NCBI RefSeq assembly: GCF_042850985.1
Contig: NZ_AP031415.1
Location: 186,001-250,000 of the forward strand
Length of the DNA: 64,000 nucleotides
Direction of reading: 5' to 3'
DNA from: Allocoprobacillus sp002160865
GTDB lineage: Bacteria; Bacillota_I; Bacilli_A; Erysipelotrichales; Coprobacillaceae
The translations under genes were made by a program, and so were the position numbers. Under the pieces are notes generated by a model. It worked only from the letters and a program-made list of their open reading frames with translations, was not told the origin of the DNA and searched no databases. This document shows positions 1 through 8,963 of the stretch, piece by piece. Each line of letters begins with the position of its first letter. Position 1 is the first letter of the stretch.

Positions 1-477
1 TACATTTTTTTCTTTTGTGATTGCTAAAGAAAATTTTTTAATCTTCCATTCAACTAATTTTTGGAAAGGTGTTGTTAATATAGCTTCACCACTACCAATA
101 CGTAAAACTGATCCAAATGAATATCCTTGACTTTGACAGAAGAATTGTATCATCTTTACAGCAATATCATTTTGATTTGGCTCTATAAATCCACAATTTA
201 TCATGATGCAAAATTTAGGCTTTTGACTTGGAGAATTTATCTCCAATGTTTTTAGGAAATTTAATAGTGTTACGGGTATACTATCTGCATAAAGTGGGAA
301 AACAAGTAAAACATGCGTAAAATCATTCATCTTTTTACAAAGTTCTAAGTGATTATTCTTTGTGATTGTAAAATATTCAGTTGGCATTGGACTCTTTGCT
401 TGAAATATTTTTGCATATTTTTGCGAATTAGATCTTGGAGCACGAGGACTTCCGTTAATAATCATTATTTTTCCCAT
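1..477 (-). CDS. Flavodoxin-fold NAD(P)H-dependent oxidoreductase, partial
   Basis: The gene reads leftward and runs off the left edge, so only about 159 N-terminal residues are visible. The start MGKIMIINGSPR is the FMN phosphate-binding loop of the NADPH-dependent FMN reductase/flavodoxin superfamily. A second strand, HVLLVFPLYADSIP, matches the second flavin loop of these proteins. The ATG at 477 lies inside the end of the upstream gene (13 bp overlap, different frame), so the two are probably translationally coupled. Substrate and partner cannot be read from the sequence. Because the C-terminus is missing, the choice between a flavodoxin-like electron carrier and a quinone or FMN reductase is open. 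Confidence 0.75.
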   Translation of the reverse strand, partial: MGKIMIINGSPRAPRSNSQKYAKIFQAKSPMPTEYFTITKNNHLELCKKMNDFTHVLLVFPLYADSIPVTLLNFLKTLEINSPSQKPKFCIMINCGFIEPNQNDIAVKMIQFFCQSQGYSFGSVLRIGSGEAILTTPFQKLVEWKIKKFSLAITKEKNV

Positions 478-977
478 GATGATATCACGTCCCTTACAGT
501 TTGTTCAAGTTCATTTTCCTTTACAAAAATAATTTGATAGCTTTCAAAACACATGTTTTTAGCATTTCTTTTAATAAGTTGTTTAAAAATATTTTTTTCT
601 TCATCCGATATATTACCATAGCCAATAATAACGGCATGTTTCAAGGCAACGTTTCTTTGTACATGATGTGTTTCTCCGTGCAATAAGCGAATAAATGCCT
701 GTTGTACGGGGATAGATCTTTCTAACATTGTTTTCATGATGGTATCATAACCACCATATTTAATTTTACTTACATAAATGATTTTATCACTATATGCAAT
801 TTTAGGATAAACTTTAATAGCATCATCACGTATAATACATTTTCCAGGTGTTTTTACCCAGCAACTAAAACAGCCGACACAATTTGTAATGTTTAATTCT
901 GAAAGGTCAATCAAATTATAGGTTGATTCATCTTCTGTAGATAAATCTATTCTTCGATCACTTAGAATAAGGTGCAT
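465..977 (-). CDS. Flavodoxin family / NADPH-dependent FMN reductase-like protein
   Basis: This 170-residue protein has the cysteine pattern NCVGCFSCWVKTPGKC followed by DD around residues 32-52. That pattern is typical of NAD(P)H-dependent FMN reductases and iron-sulfur-flavoprotein relatives (PF03358/PF02525 group). The first glycine-rich loop is poor (ILSDRR instead of GSPR), which is unusual. The start ATG is preceded by a good GAGGAG site about 5 bases upstream. It overlaps the next flavodoxin-fold gene by 13 bp, so the two form an operon and may make a heterodimer or a two-part redox system. The role is inferred from fold only. Confidence 0.7.
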   Translation of the reverse strand: MHLILSDRRIDLSTEDESTYNLIDLSELNITNCVGCFSCWVKTPGKCIIRDDAIKVYPKIAYSDKIIYVSKIKYGGYDTIMKTMLERSIPVQQAFIRLLHGETHHVQRNVALKHAVIIGYGNISDEEKNIFKQLIKRNAKNMCFESYQIIFVKENELEQTVRDVISSWEK

Positions 978-1393
978 ATTTTTCTCCTCTCATTATATTA
1001 TCCATTCATGCTTTATGCTCTTTTGGTTATAGTCTACCATAACGCTTGATAATTGTAAAATTATATACTTTTTATCATTTGAGAAGAAAAAGCTAACGAA
1101 ATAATTGTTTTTAAAGGGTTGATTTCATCCCATTTTTTTCTGCTTTTGTACGCAATGTTTTTACATAGCTATATCTTTTAAATTGAAAAACCATTTTCAC
1201 TTTTCTTTTTTCAAAAAGAACACCTTTTAAAAGAAAAAATCTTATCATTGAGATTGATTATTTTCAAATCTAATCATAAATATAATTGAAATAAATTACC
1301 ATAATTTAATTGTATCAAAAAAGACAAGATATATCAGCATGATACTAGCAGTATTGTCTTTTTTATAATGTGTTATTTCTTACAGCTTTTTTA
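978..1393. other. 416-bp intergenic region
   Basis: I found no open reading frame with a ribosome binding site here. The left part must hold the promoter of the leftward flavodoxin-like pair, but no convincing -35/-10 pair was found. The right part holds the terminator of the leftward aminopeptidase gene. The rest is low-complexity A/T sequence. Confidence 0.5.
1317..1364 (-). terminator. Rho-independent terminator of the pepA transcript
   Basis: The arms AAAAAAGACAA (1317-1327) and TTGTCTTTTTT (1354-1364) are perfectly complementary around a 26-base loop. Read on the minus strand the stem ends in six T, downstream of the aminopeptidase gene. The A/T symmetry would also let it stop transcription from the other side. 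Confidence 0.7.
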
Positions 1394-2758
1394 CTACTCT
1401 AAAAATACTGCGATACTTCTAACCATGACTCCGGTTGCTCCAATATTTGGTTTTTTTGCAGTAGAAGCAATATCCAAATGAATCCACTGTATGTCTTTTT
1501 CAACAAATGCTTCTAAAAAGTTAGCCGCAACACTGGCATCACCACCAAATGTCATTGAACAATTTGTCATATCAGCACTATTTGATTTTAATTTATCAAA
1601 ATATTCTTGATCTAATGGTAATCGCCATCCTTTTTCATCTGCTGCTTTCATAGCTTCTTCAAATTCATGATAATAGTCATCGTCATTACTGAAAACAGCT
1701 GTGTAGACATCGCCTAAAGCTGGACCAGTCAATGTTCCTAAATCAATGATGGCTTGAACACCAAGTTGTTTAGCATAAGTCATCGCATCGCAAAGAACTA
1801 ATCTTCCTTCGGCATCGGTAGTCGTGATTTCTACTGTTTTTCCAGATAATGTTGTGATGACATCCTGTGGTTTATATGCCTTTCCACTAACAAGATTCTC
1901 AGTGACTGGTACGATTCCATACACATTTGTTTTCGCTTGACTTTTTGCCAGTATCTGCATAACTCCTAGCACATCTGCTCCTCCACACATGTCATATTTC
2001 ATTCCATAGCTATTTCCTTTAAGATTGTATCCACCTGAGTCAAATGTCAGCCCTTTTCCTATCACTGCCTTATATGCATTGTCACCATCTCCATTATGCT
2101 TAAGAACAATCATATATGCAGGAATATCACTTCCCTGATTGACTGATAGGATTCCTCCTGCTTTCATATCTTCTAGCTGTGCCTTATCAAGAATGGTACA
2201 TTCCATACCATAATCTTTAGCCAATTGAATGGATTCCTTGACCATTTCATCTGGTGTCATTAGATTAGATGGTGTATCAGCCAGTCTTCTGGCATAGTTG
2301 ATACCTTCGCCATAGATGGTAGCTTCATTGATTTCATCTTGAACATCTACTGATGCAAGAACATCCATATTCATGATAGGTTTCGCATCATGTCCGATCT
2401 TTCTTTCTTCATATTGAGCTAAGATATGTGATTCTAACCAGGCTCTTACCAATATTGATTGATTATCTAAATGATTCACAACAAGCTGTACAGATTGCTT
2501 GATATCTTTGGATACAGTAGTAGCTATCTTTCTTAGCTTGTCTGTTGTGATTTCATTTTGTTTTCCCAGACCTACAAAGAGAATATAAGAGAAAGGATAT
2601 TTTCCAAAAGTATGAATCTGAGTGATTTTAGAAAAGTCCTTATCAATATCTTGAGTGATATCATATCCTAGTGTATCAATGATATCTTGGCATACAGATT
2701 GTTCTTGATATATAGGATAAATCATAACGTTATTGTTGAATTGTTTAATTTGTTGCAT
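1394..2758 (-). CDS. Leucyl aminopeptidase family protein (M17)
   Basis: Cytosolic two-metal aminopeptidase that removes N-terminal residues from peptides. The catalytic half carries the M17 signatures. GKGLTFDSGG holds the metal/catalytic Lys near residue 235 and Asp 240. MKYDMCGG holds the next Asp near 256. TTDAEGRL holds Asp 315, Glu 317 and the catalytic Arg 319. The end IGATGVMVRS is also typical. At 454 residues it is shorter than the roughly 500-residue PepA, with a divergent N-terminal domain. The ATG is preceded by GAGGG overlapping the stop of the upstream GH13 gene, 12 bp away, so both are one transcript. M17 family is certain; exact substrate preference is not. Confidence 0.93.
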   Translation of the reverse strand: MQQIKQFNNNVMIYPIYQEQSVCQDIIDTLGYDITQDIDKDFSKITQIHTFGKYPFSYILFVGLGKQNEITTDKLRKIATTVSKDIKQSVQLVVNHLDNQSILVRAWLESHILAQYEERKIGHDAKPIMNMDVLASVDVQDEINEATIYGEGINYARRLADTPSNLMTPDEMVKESIQLAKDYGMECTILDKAQLEDMKAGGILSVNQGSDIPAYMIVLKHNGDGDNAYKAVIGKGLTFDSGGYNLKGNSYGMKYDMCGGADVLGVMQILAKSQAKTNVYGIVPVTENLVSGKAYKPQDVITTLSGKTVEITTTDAEGRLVLCDAMTYAKQLGVQAIIDLGTLTGPALGDVYTAVFSNDDDYYHEFEEAMKAADEKGWRLPLDQEYFDKLKSNSADMTNCSMTFGGDASVAANFLEAFVEKDIQWIHLDIASTAKKPNIGATGVMVRSIAVFLE

Positions 2759-2770
2759 GTTGTAACCCTC

Positions 2771-4435
2771 TTATAAAAGTATAATCATAGATTGATATGG
2801 AGAAAGTTGAATTTGATGATCATAAATATGAATGTCATCATTGGATAAAAGAACCTTTGAGTAGTGTTCTAGAGGGAATGATGTTGTTTTATTTTGTAGA
2901 TTTTGAATACATAAGATTTGATTTTGTTTATCTTGTCTTATATAAGCAATGACATATTCTTCACTATCTAATGGAGTAAAATCACCATAAACAAAAGTCT
3001 GATGATATAAAGGATTTTGTCTTAACGCAATCATCTGTTTATAATAAGATAAGACAGAATCAGAATCATTGATTTCTCCAGCAACATTGATTTCCTTATA
3101 ATATTCATTATTAGCCAACCAAGGTTTTGTATCACTGAATCCAGCATAACGTTGATTGTTCCAGCTCATAGGTGAACGTGTATTATCACGGCTACGACGA
3201 TTGACAAAGTCTAAAGCTTCTTCTTCGCTATAACCTTCCTGTAAAGCTCTACGATATTGAGCATGTGAATTAAGATCATCAAAATCATTGATAGAAAGTC
3301 TATGATTGTTGATGGTTCCAATTTCTTCGCCTTGATAGATAAAAGGTGTTCCCTTTAAAAACATAAATAATTGACCTAATGCTTTTGCAACTTTAGGAGT
3401 ACGTTCTTGAGGATTACGAATGAGTCTATTTAAACTTCTTTGCATATCATGATTTTCTAAAAAGACACCACACCATCCTGTTTTAAAGATTTCTTTTTGA
3501 CTTAAAAATAACTTATCTTTATATTCCTGCATTGTCCAATTTTGAAGTGGGAACCATTCTTCATGTTCAGTAATATCAATATGCGAATAATTAAAATCAA
3601 ACATCATTGAAAAACAACCTTTTTCACCAATAAAAATATCTAATTGATGATAAGGAACACCAACAGCTTCAGCAACAGTCATACATTGATGAACATCAAA
3701 TGTTTTTTCTCTTAATTCTTTAAAGAAGACTTCAATTCCGGGTTGATTTCTTGCAAATTCAAAACATGAAGATAAACCATCAGCACCATCTACTGGACCA
3801 TCTTGCCAACTTTGATCCTTTTTTATAAAGTTAATAGCGTCAACTCTAAAACCAGCAATCCCTTTATCTAACCACCAGTTAATCATACGATAAATATCTT
3901 CACGCATTTGAGGATTTTCCCAATTCAAATCAGGTTGTTTTTTAGAAAAAGAATGAAAATAATACATATTGTCTTCATGAGGGACTTTTTCCCAAACAGA
4001 ACCACTAAAAACAGAACGCCAGTTTGTTGGGGGTTGATCATTTTTTCCTTCTTTAAAAATATAATAGTTTCGATAAGGACTATCAGGATTTTTCAATGCT
4101 TCTTGAAACCATGCATGTTCATCAGAAGTATGATTAATCACTAAATCCATAATAATTTTGATATGTCTTTCTTTCGCTTTTTGGATGAGTTCATCAATAT
4201 CCTCCATTGTTCCAAAATCTGGATGAATCTGATAATAATCAGAAATATCATAACCATTATCATCCATTGGAGATTGATAAACAGGACAAATCCAAAGCAT
4301 TGTCACACCTAAATCTTCTAAATAATCTAATTTTTCAATAATTCCTTGAATATCACCTATCCCATCATGATTACTATCTTTAAAACTCTTTGGATAGATT
4401 TGATAAACAATTTCTTCTTTCCACCATTCTTGCAT
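2771..4435 (-). CDS. GH13 alpha-glucosidase (oligo-1,6-glucosidase-like)
   Basis: Intracellular alpha-glucosidase that releases glucose from alpha-glucosides or isomalto-oligosaccharides; a trehalose-6-phosphate hydrolase role is the main alternative. It starts QEWWKEEIVYQIYPKSF, as in the GH13_31 oligo-1,6-glucosidase group. Catalytic residues are visible: nucleophile Asp 199 (GFRVDAINF), acid/base Glu 256 (TVAEAVGV) and the third Asp 330 (FLENHDMQR). Length (554 residues) is normal for the family. The ATG at 4435 was chosen because the upstream GTG at 4444 lies inside the GAGGTGAT ribosome binding site. It is first in an operon with the M17 peptidase. No PTS gene is adjacent, so the source of its substrate is not shown. 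Confidence 0.9.
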   Translation of the reverse strand: MQEWWKEEIVYQIYPKSFKDSNHDGIGDIQGIIEKLDYLEDLGVTMLWICPVYQSPMDDNGYDISDYYQIHPDFGTMEDIDELIQKAKERHIKIIMDLVINHTSDEHAWFQEALKNPDSPYRNYYIFKEGKNDQPPTNWRSVFSGSVWEKVPHEDNMYYFHSFSKKQPDLNWENPQMREDIYRMINWWLDKGIAGFRVDAINFIKKDQSWQDGPVDGADGLSSCFEFARNQPGIEVFFKELREKTFDVHQCMTVAEAVGVPYHQLDIFIGEKGCFSMMFDFNYSHIDITEHEEWFPLQNWTMQEYKDKLFLSQKEIFKTGWCGVFLENHDMQRSLNRLIRNPQERTPKVAKALGQLFMFLKGTPFIYQGEEIGTINNHRLSINDFDDLNSHAQYRRALQEGYSEEEALDFVNRRSRDNTRSPMSWNNQRYAGFSDTKPWLANNEYYKEINVAGEINDSDSVLSYYKQMIALRQNPLYHQTFVYGDFTPLDSEEYVIAYIRQDKQNQILCIQNLQNKTTSFPLEHYSKVLLSNDDIHIYDHQIQLSPYQSMIILL

Positions 4436-4454
4436 TATAATCACCTCTACTCAA

Positions 4455-4460
4455 ATTATA
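4455..4460 (-). promoter_or_regulatory. Extended -10 promoter of the GH13-pepA operon
   Basis: On the minus strand the sequence reads TGTTATAAT, an extended -10 element (TGnTATAAT), about 20 bp before the GH13 start codon. No good -35 box is seen, as is common with extended -10 promoters. Confidence 0.55.
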
Positions 4461-4479
4461 ACATGAACATCTCTATCAT

Positions 4480-4508
4480 TTTACATTTTTTCATGTTTTT
4501 CATATAAT
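4480..4508 (+). promoter_or_regulatory. Promoter of the PHP phosphatase gene
   Basis: TTTACA (4480-4485), a 17-bp spacer, and TATAAT (4503-4508). The expected start is near 4515, so the 5' leader is only about 14 bases. Confidence 0.6.
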
Positions 4509-4528
4509 AAGAAAAAGGAGTTGAGAAT

Positions 4529-5326
4529 ATGTTATATAGAGATGGACATATGCACTTAGAAAATGGACCACTAACAAAAGAATATGTTTTACAGTTTGTA
4601 GAAGCTGCTCATCAAAAAGGATTGGATGAAATCCAGATATTAGATCATACTCATCGCTTTATTGAATTTGAGCCTATTTATGAAGGTTTAAAAGTATATG
4701 ATGTTCAAAAAACATGGTTAGAAAATAAAGCAATGAAATTTAAAGACCAATTAAGTGATTATATTGATTTAATGAAAGATATTCAAAAAATGGATTTACC
4801 TGTCAAAGTTAAATATGGATTAGAAGTCTGTTATGTTCCTCAATATGAACAAAAGATTAAAGAAATCCTCCATGCATATTCATTTGATTTTCTTGTTGGA
4901 GCAATTCATTCTATTGATGGTATTTTATATGATATGAGTTTTTCAAAAGAATTATTATGGAATCGTTATGATGTTGATGATATTTATCATAGATATTATG
5001 AGTTAGTCTTTCAGTTAATAGAATCTGATTTATTTACACAATTAGCCCATCCCGATACAATTAAACTGTTTCAGATTTATCCAACATATGATTTAAAACC
5101 AACCTATCGAAAAATGGCAACTCTTTTAAAACAACATCATATGAAAGCAGAAAATAATGTTGGTTGTTATTATCGTTATGGACATCCTGATTTAGGGTTG
5201 TCTGATGAACTTCTTCGTATTTTGAAAGAATATCAAGTAGAGATGATTTATGCTTCGGATGCTCATCAACCAGAAGATGTAGGAAATTATATAAAAGAGG
5301 CAATGAAAAGAATCAATGAAGATTAA
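4529..5326 (+). CDS. PHP-domain phosphoesterase, histidinol-phosphatase-like
   Basis: Metal-dependent phosphoesterase of the PHP family, 265 residues, the usual size of HisK-type histidinol phosphatases. PHP motifs occur in order: DGHMHLENG near the N-terminus, ILDHTHRF, GLEVCYV, AIHSIDG, LAHPD and SDAHQPEDVG near the C-terminus. These supply the histidines and aspartates that bind the metal cluster. No other histidine biosynthesis gene is nearby, so histidinol phosphate as substrate is only the family default. The gene stands alone between a divergent promoter and its own terminator, with an AAGGAG site ahead of the ATG. Confidence 0.8.
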   Translation: MLYRDGHMHLENGPLTKEYVLQFVEAAHQKGLDEIQILDHTHRFIEFEPIYEGLKVYDVQKTWLENKAMKFKDQLSDYIDLMKDIQKMDLPVKVKYGLEVCYVPQYEQKIKEILHAYSFDFLVGAIHSIDGILYDMSFSKELLWNRYDVDDIYHRYYELVFQLIESDLFTQLAHPDTIKLFQIYPTYDLKPTYRKMATLLKQHHMKAENNVGCYYRYGHPDLGLSDELLRILKEYQVEMIYASDAHQPEDVGNYIKEAMKRINED

Positions 5327-5351
5327 GGAACTATGATTCTTAATCTTTTTT
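5319..5351 (+). terminator. Terminator after the PHP gene
   Basis: AAGATTAAG (5319-5327) pairs with CTTAATCTT (5339-5347) and is followed by a T run. The stop codon of the gene lies inside the left arm. Confidence 0.8.
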
Positions 5352-5403
5352 ATTCTTTTTTGAAAATAGGTGAATATATTATAAAGGTGATGAAAGATGG
5401 TTG

Positions 5404-5419
5404 ATATTGTATACAATAT
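5404..5419. promoter_or_regulatory. Perfect 16-bp palindrome upstream of serC
   Basis: ATATTGTATACAATAT is a perfect dyad about 42 bp upstream of the serC -35 box. Its TTGTATACAA core looks like an operator for a dimeric regulator such as a GntR-family protein, but no such regulator is nearby. It may also be chance in AT-rich DNA. Confidence 0.35.
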
Positions 5420-5460
5420 ATGATTGTTTTATTACAAATTATGAAAAATTATAAAATTAA

Positions 5461-5489
5461 TTGATAAATTTGTATAAATCATATATAAT
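5461..5489 (+). promoter_or_regulatory. Promoter of the serC-serA operon
   Basis: TTGATA (5461-5466), a 17-bp spacer, and TATAAT (5484-5489) give a strong vegetative promoter. The leader to the serC start is about 25 bases and carries an AGGAGG site. No T-box or riboswitch fits in this space. Confidence 0.75.
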
Positions 5490-5521
5490 ATCATCATATT
5501 TTGTAAAAGGAGGATGTCGTT

Positions 5522-6604
5522 ATGACAAAAAGAGTTTATAACTTTTCAGCAGGTCCATCAACATTACCTGTATCAGTATTAGAGAATATTGCTTCACAAA
5601 TGTTAAACTATCACGATAGTGGTATGAGCGTTATGGAAATGAGTCATCGATCATCATCCTATCTTGAAATCTTTAATGAAACAAAAGCTATGTTAAAGAA
5701 AGTTATGAATATACCGGATAACTATCAGATATTATTTATTCAAGGTGGGGCAACACAACAGTTTTCAACCATTCCTTTGAATTTGATGAAAAATGGAAAA
5801 GCAGATTATATTGTGACAGGTTCTTTTTCAAAGAAAGCAGCTCAAGAAGCACAGAAGTTTGGTGATGTGCATATTGCTTATGATGGTAGTGACCAAGATT
5901 TTAAACATATTCCAACACAGGATGAATTAAATATAAGAGAAGATGCATCATATGTTCATTTGTGTTCTAATAATACAATTTATGGAACTGAGTGGAAATA
6001 TGTTCCTGATACACATGGGATTCCTATTGTGGCTGATATGTCTTCAAATATTTTATCAAAGCCTATCAATGTGAGTGATTATGGTATGATTTATGCTGGG
6101 GCACAAAAGAATATGGGAATTGCTGGTTTAGGTGTAGTGATTGTTAGAGAAGATTTGATACAAGAACATCAAGAAAAAATACCAGTATTAATGGAATATG
6201 ATACATTATCTAAAAATGATTCTATGTATAATACGCCACCAACATTTTCTATTTATGTACTAGGAGAAGTTTTAAAATGGATTGATTCTTTAGGTGGTTT
6301 AGAAGTTATGCAAAAGAGAAATGAAGAAAAAGCAAAACTTCTTTATGACTATTTAGACCAAAGTGATTTCTATAAGGCACATAGTTATCCAGAGAATCGT
6401 TCTATGATGAATGTCACATTTACTTGTCCAAGTCAAGAATTAGATGCCAAGTTTGTAAAGGAATCTGTTGAAGCGGGAATGACAAATTTAAAAGGTCATC
6501 GTTCTGTAGGTGGTATTCGTGCTTCTATATATAATGCTATGGAAAAAGAAGGCGTAGAAACATTGGTTGCTTTTATGAAAAAATTTGAAGAAGAAAATAG
6601 GTGA
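5522..6604 (+). CDS. serC: Phosphoserine aminotransferase
   Basis: PLP enzyme of serine biosynthesis that converts 3-phosphohydroxypyruvate and glutamate to phosphoserine and 2-oxoglutarate. The protein opens with YNFSAGPSTLP, the family signature. It carries the PLP-binding lysine at residue 196 in AGAQKNMG. GHRSVGGIRASIYNA near residues 325-339 is the conserved substrate-binding end. Length (360) is normal. It lies 5 bp upstream of serA, whose ribosome binding site overlaps the serC stop, so the two are translated from one mRNA. No serB follows, so the final phosphatase must be elsewhere. Confidence 0.97.
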   Translation: MTKRVYNFSAGPSTLPVSVLENIASQMLNYHDSGMSVMEMSHRSSSYLEIFNETKAMLKKVMNIPDNYQILFIQGGATQQFSTIPLNLMKNGKADYIVTGSFSKKAAQEAQKFGDVHIAYDGSDQDFKHIPTQDELNIREDASYVHLCSNNTIYGTEWKYVPDTHGIPIVADMSSNILSKPINVSDYGMIYAGAQKNMGIAGLGVVIVREDLIQEHQEKIPVLMEYDTLSKNDSMYNTPPTFSIYVLGEVLKWIDSLGGLEVMQKRNEEKAKLLYDYLDQSDFYKAHSYPENRSMMNVTFTCPSQELDAKFVKESVEAGMTNLKGHRSVGGIRASIYNAMEKEGVETLVAFMKKFEEENR

Positions 6605-6609
6605 GATGA

Positions 6610-7761
6610 ATGTATAAAATCAAGTTAATGAATAAAATTTCTAAAGTAGGGACAGATTTGTTTGGACAACAATATCAAATAGGAGAAGATATAGAGAACG
6701 AAGATGGTATTTTGGTGCGTTCTGCATCTCTACATGATTATCAATTTCCATCAACACTTTTAGCGATTGCCAGAGCAGGGGCAGGTGTGAATAATATTCC
6801 TATTGATCAGTGCAGTGAACAGGGGATTGTTGTTTTCAATACACCCGGAGCGAATGCGAATGCTGTTAAGGAGCTTGTTTTATGTGCATTGTTTCTTTCT
6901 TCAAGACAAATTGTAGAAGGTATTGATTGGGTTAAAACGTTAAAAGGACAAGAGGGAGTTGGAAAACTTGTTGAAAAAGGGAAAAGTCAATTTGTAGGAC
7001 CGGAAATTGATGGGAAAAAGTTAGGTATTATAGGTTTAGGGGCTATAGGAGTTCATGTTGCTAATGCGGCAATTAAATTGGGGATGGAAGTTTATGGCTA
7101 TGATCCATATATTTCTGTAGATGCTGCATGGGGTATGAGCAAATGGGTGAAAAATGCTCAAAATATGGATACGATTTTTAGTGAATGTGACTATATTACA
7201 CTTCATGCTCCAAGCACTCCTGAAACAAAAGCAATGATTAATCAAGAAAGCATTGCAAAGATGAAAGATGGAGTACGTATTATAAATTTTGCCAGAGCTG
7301 ATTTGGTAGATTCTCAAGCTGTTTTAGAGGGGATTCAAAAGGGGAAAATCAAAAAGTATATAACAGATTTTGCAACAGAAGATATTATTGATCAAAAGGA
7401 TGTTATCGTGATGCCGCATTTAGGAGCATCTACACCAGAATCAGAGGATAATTGTGCCATTATGGCGGTTAAAGAAATGCAAGACTATTTAGAGAATGGA
7501 AATATCACTCATTCTGTTAATTTACCATCTGTTCATGAACCACGTACGACAAAGTATCGTATTTGTTTGATTCATAAAAATGTTCCTAATATGTTAGCAC
7601 AGTTTGCAACATTATTTGCTAATAAGCATATTAATATTGAAAATATGGTGAATAAAGCCAAAGGAGAATATGCTTATACAATGATTGATACGCAAGATGT
7701 TGTTGATTGTGAAGAATTAAAGAATTTAGATCATGTGATTCAAGTAAGAGTTATTGAATAA
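6610..7761 (+). CDS. serA: D-3-phosphoglycerate dehydrogenase with C-terminal ACT-like domain
   Basis: Catalyses the first step of serine synthesis, NAD-dependent oxidation of 3-phosphoglycerate. The D-isomer 2-hydroxyacid dehydrogenase fold shows the Rossmann motif GLGAIG near residue 142. Arg is present in NFARADLVD and the catalytic His in MPHLGASTPE. Residues from about 315 (YRICLIHKNVPNMLAQF) form an ACT-like segment, the usual serine-sensing regulatory domain. At 383 residues this is the short SerA type, without the intervening domain of long forms. It is the second gene of the serC operon and is closed by a terminator at its stop codon. Confidence 0.95.
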   Translation: MYKIKLMNKISKVGTDLFGQQYQIGEDIENEDGILVRSASLHDYQFPSTLLAIARAGAGVNNIPIDQCSEQGIVVFNTPGANANAVKELVLCALFLSSRQIVEGIDWVKTLKGQEGVGKLVEKGKSQFVGPEIDGKKLGIIGLGAIGVHVANAAIKLGMEVYGYDPYISVDAAWGMSKWVKNAQNMDTIFSECDYITLHAPSTPETKAMINQESIAKMKDGVRIINFARADLVDSQAVLEGIQKGKIKKYITDFATEDIIDQKDVIVMPHLGASTPESEDNCAIMAVKEMQDYLENGNITHSVNLPSVHEPRTTKYRICLIHKNVPNMLAQFATLFANKHINIENMVNKAKGEYAYTMIDTQDVVDCEELKNLDHVIQVRVIE

Positions 7762-7786
7762 AGGCAAAATCAATTTTTGCCTTTTT
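7760..7786 (+). terminator. Terminator of the serC-serA operon
   Basis: AAAGGCAAAA (7760-7769) pairs with TTTTGCCTTT (7775-7784), followed by T residues. Confidence 0.85.
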
Positions 7787-7873
7787 GTCATATATGAATT
7801 CTATTTAAGAGAATGTTTTTTTTCATGAATGTAGAAATCTATGATAAAATAATGTCAAAGGGGATTGATATTT

Positions 7874-8857
7874 ATGAAAAAAATAATAGTTTTTGTCATG
7901 GCGATATTATTGTTATGTGGTTGTACATCATCTGAAACAACAAAGACAAATGCAACCACAACAAAACAACCAACAGTAGAAACACTTGATACAGCACAAA
8001 CATATACAATAGATGATCAACTTGAATTTGAAATCATAAAAACATCACTGACAAAAGAAATTGCACCAACAAATAAAAATAAAACATATCAGTATCTTCA
8101 ACCGATAGATAAGCAACATATTTTTATTGATATGATATTGAAAACAAAAAACTTATCAGATCAAGAATATGAACTTCATAATATATATCAAGGTACAATG
8201 CATTTTACTCAAGAAGAACATGATATAGAATTGGCTATTGAATCATCATATTTTACACAATTAAGTACAACGGATACTTTAAAACCACATGAAGAAAGAT
8301 ATGTTCATCTTTATTGTGAGGTGAAAAATGAAAACGAAAAAGATGTTCAAATGGATTTAAAAGTCATGAATCAAAAAGAATATCAATATACATTTTCTTT
8401 AGAAGAAGTTCATGAAGATTCTCAAGTCAAATCAATAGGTGATGTGATTAATTGTACAAGCTCACAAATTGTTTTATTAGATTATCAACAAAGTGAACGT
8501 ATTGAACCATCCCAAAAAGGATTTTTCTATAGTTATCATCCTACAGAAAATGATAATCAAATCTTTGTTGTATTATCATTAGAGATTCAAAATCAATCAT
8601 CTTTAGATATTGATCCTTCCCAGTATCTTTATTGTGAATATCAAATAGATGAAGACATTATTCATTCACAAATCATATTAGAAAGTGAAGATCATGAATC
8701 TATTTCAAAAAAAGGAAGTATCCTTGCAGGTCAAAAAAGAACATTATATTTGGCTATGCCTATTTTAAAAACACAAGCGAATAAAGAAGGAACATTAGAG
8801 CTATTTGTTGAAGGAAATACTTATGAGATTGATTGGCAAAGTTATCAAAATATGTGA
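7874..8857 (+). CDS. Putative lipoprotein of unknown function
   Basis: A 327-residue secreted lipoprotein. The N-terminus has two lysines, a hydrophobic stretch and the lipobox-like LCGC with the modified Cys at residue 17. A Thr/Ser/Lys-rich linker follows. The body looks like two related beta-rich halves, each with wording like IFIDMILKTKNLSDQEYEL or IFVVLSLEIQNQSSLDIDP. That is the style of DUF4352/DUF5067-type immunoglobulin-like surface domains, and the family is not certain. The ATG at 7874 was preferred over a TTG at 7865 because the AAGGGG site then has about 10 bases of spacing. It has its own terminator and looks monocistronic. Confidence 0.7.
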   Translation: MKKIIVFVMAILLLCGCTSSETTKTNATTTKQPTVETLDTAQTYTIDDQLEFEIIKTSLTKEIAPTNKNKTYQYLQPIDKQHIFIDMILKTKNLSDQEYELHNIYQGTMHFTQEEHDIELAIESSYFTQLSTTDTLKPHEERYVHLYCEVKNENEKDVQMDLKVMNQKEYQYTFSLEEVHEDSQVKSIGDVINCTSSQIVLLDYQQSERIEPSQKGFFYSYHPTENDNQIFVVLSLEIQNQSSLDIDPSQYLYCEYQIDEDIIHSQIILESEDHESISKKGSILAGQKRTLYLAMPILKTQANKEGTLELFVEGNTYEIDWQSYQNM

Positions 8858-8858
8858 G

Positions 8859-8892
8859 AAACTTGAAAATTTTATTGTTTTCAAGTTTTTTT
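8859..8892 (+). terminator. Terminator after the lipoprotein gene
   Basis: AAACTTGAAAA (8859-8869) pairs with TTTTCAAGTTT (8878-8888), followed by seven T in total. Confidence 0.85.
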
Positions 8893-8933
8893 GTGAATAG
8901 AACAATAGATTTATAAAATATTTGTTTTTTATA

Positions 8934-8963
8934 TTGACATAGAGATAAAGAGGGGTGTATTAT
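8934..8963 (+). promoter_or_regulatory. Promoter of the tetR-type regulator
   Basis: TTGACA (8934-8939), an 18-bp spacer, and TATTAT (8958-8963). The -10 box overlaps the left end of a large palindrome, which fits autorepression. Confidence 0.75.

Noticed and set aside
4433..4444. GTG start giving a 3-residue N-terminal extension of the GH13 enzyme, and similar extensions at 7865, 17848, 18331, 30244, 31669 and 41692
   Set aside because: In each case the earlier start triplet overlaps or abuts the ribosome binding site; the following ATG has proper spacing.
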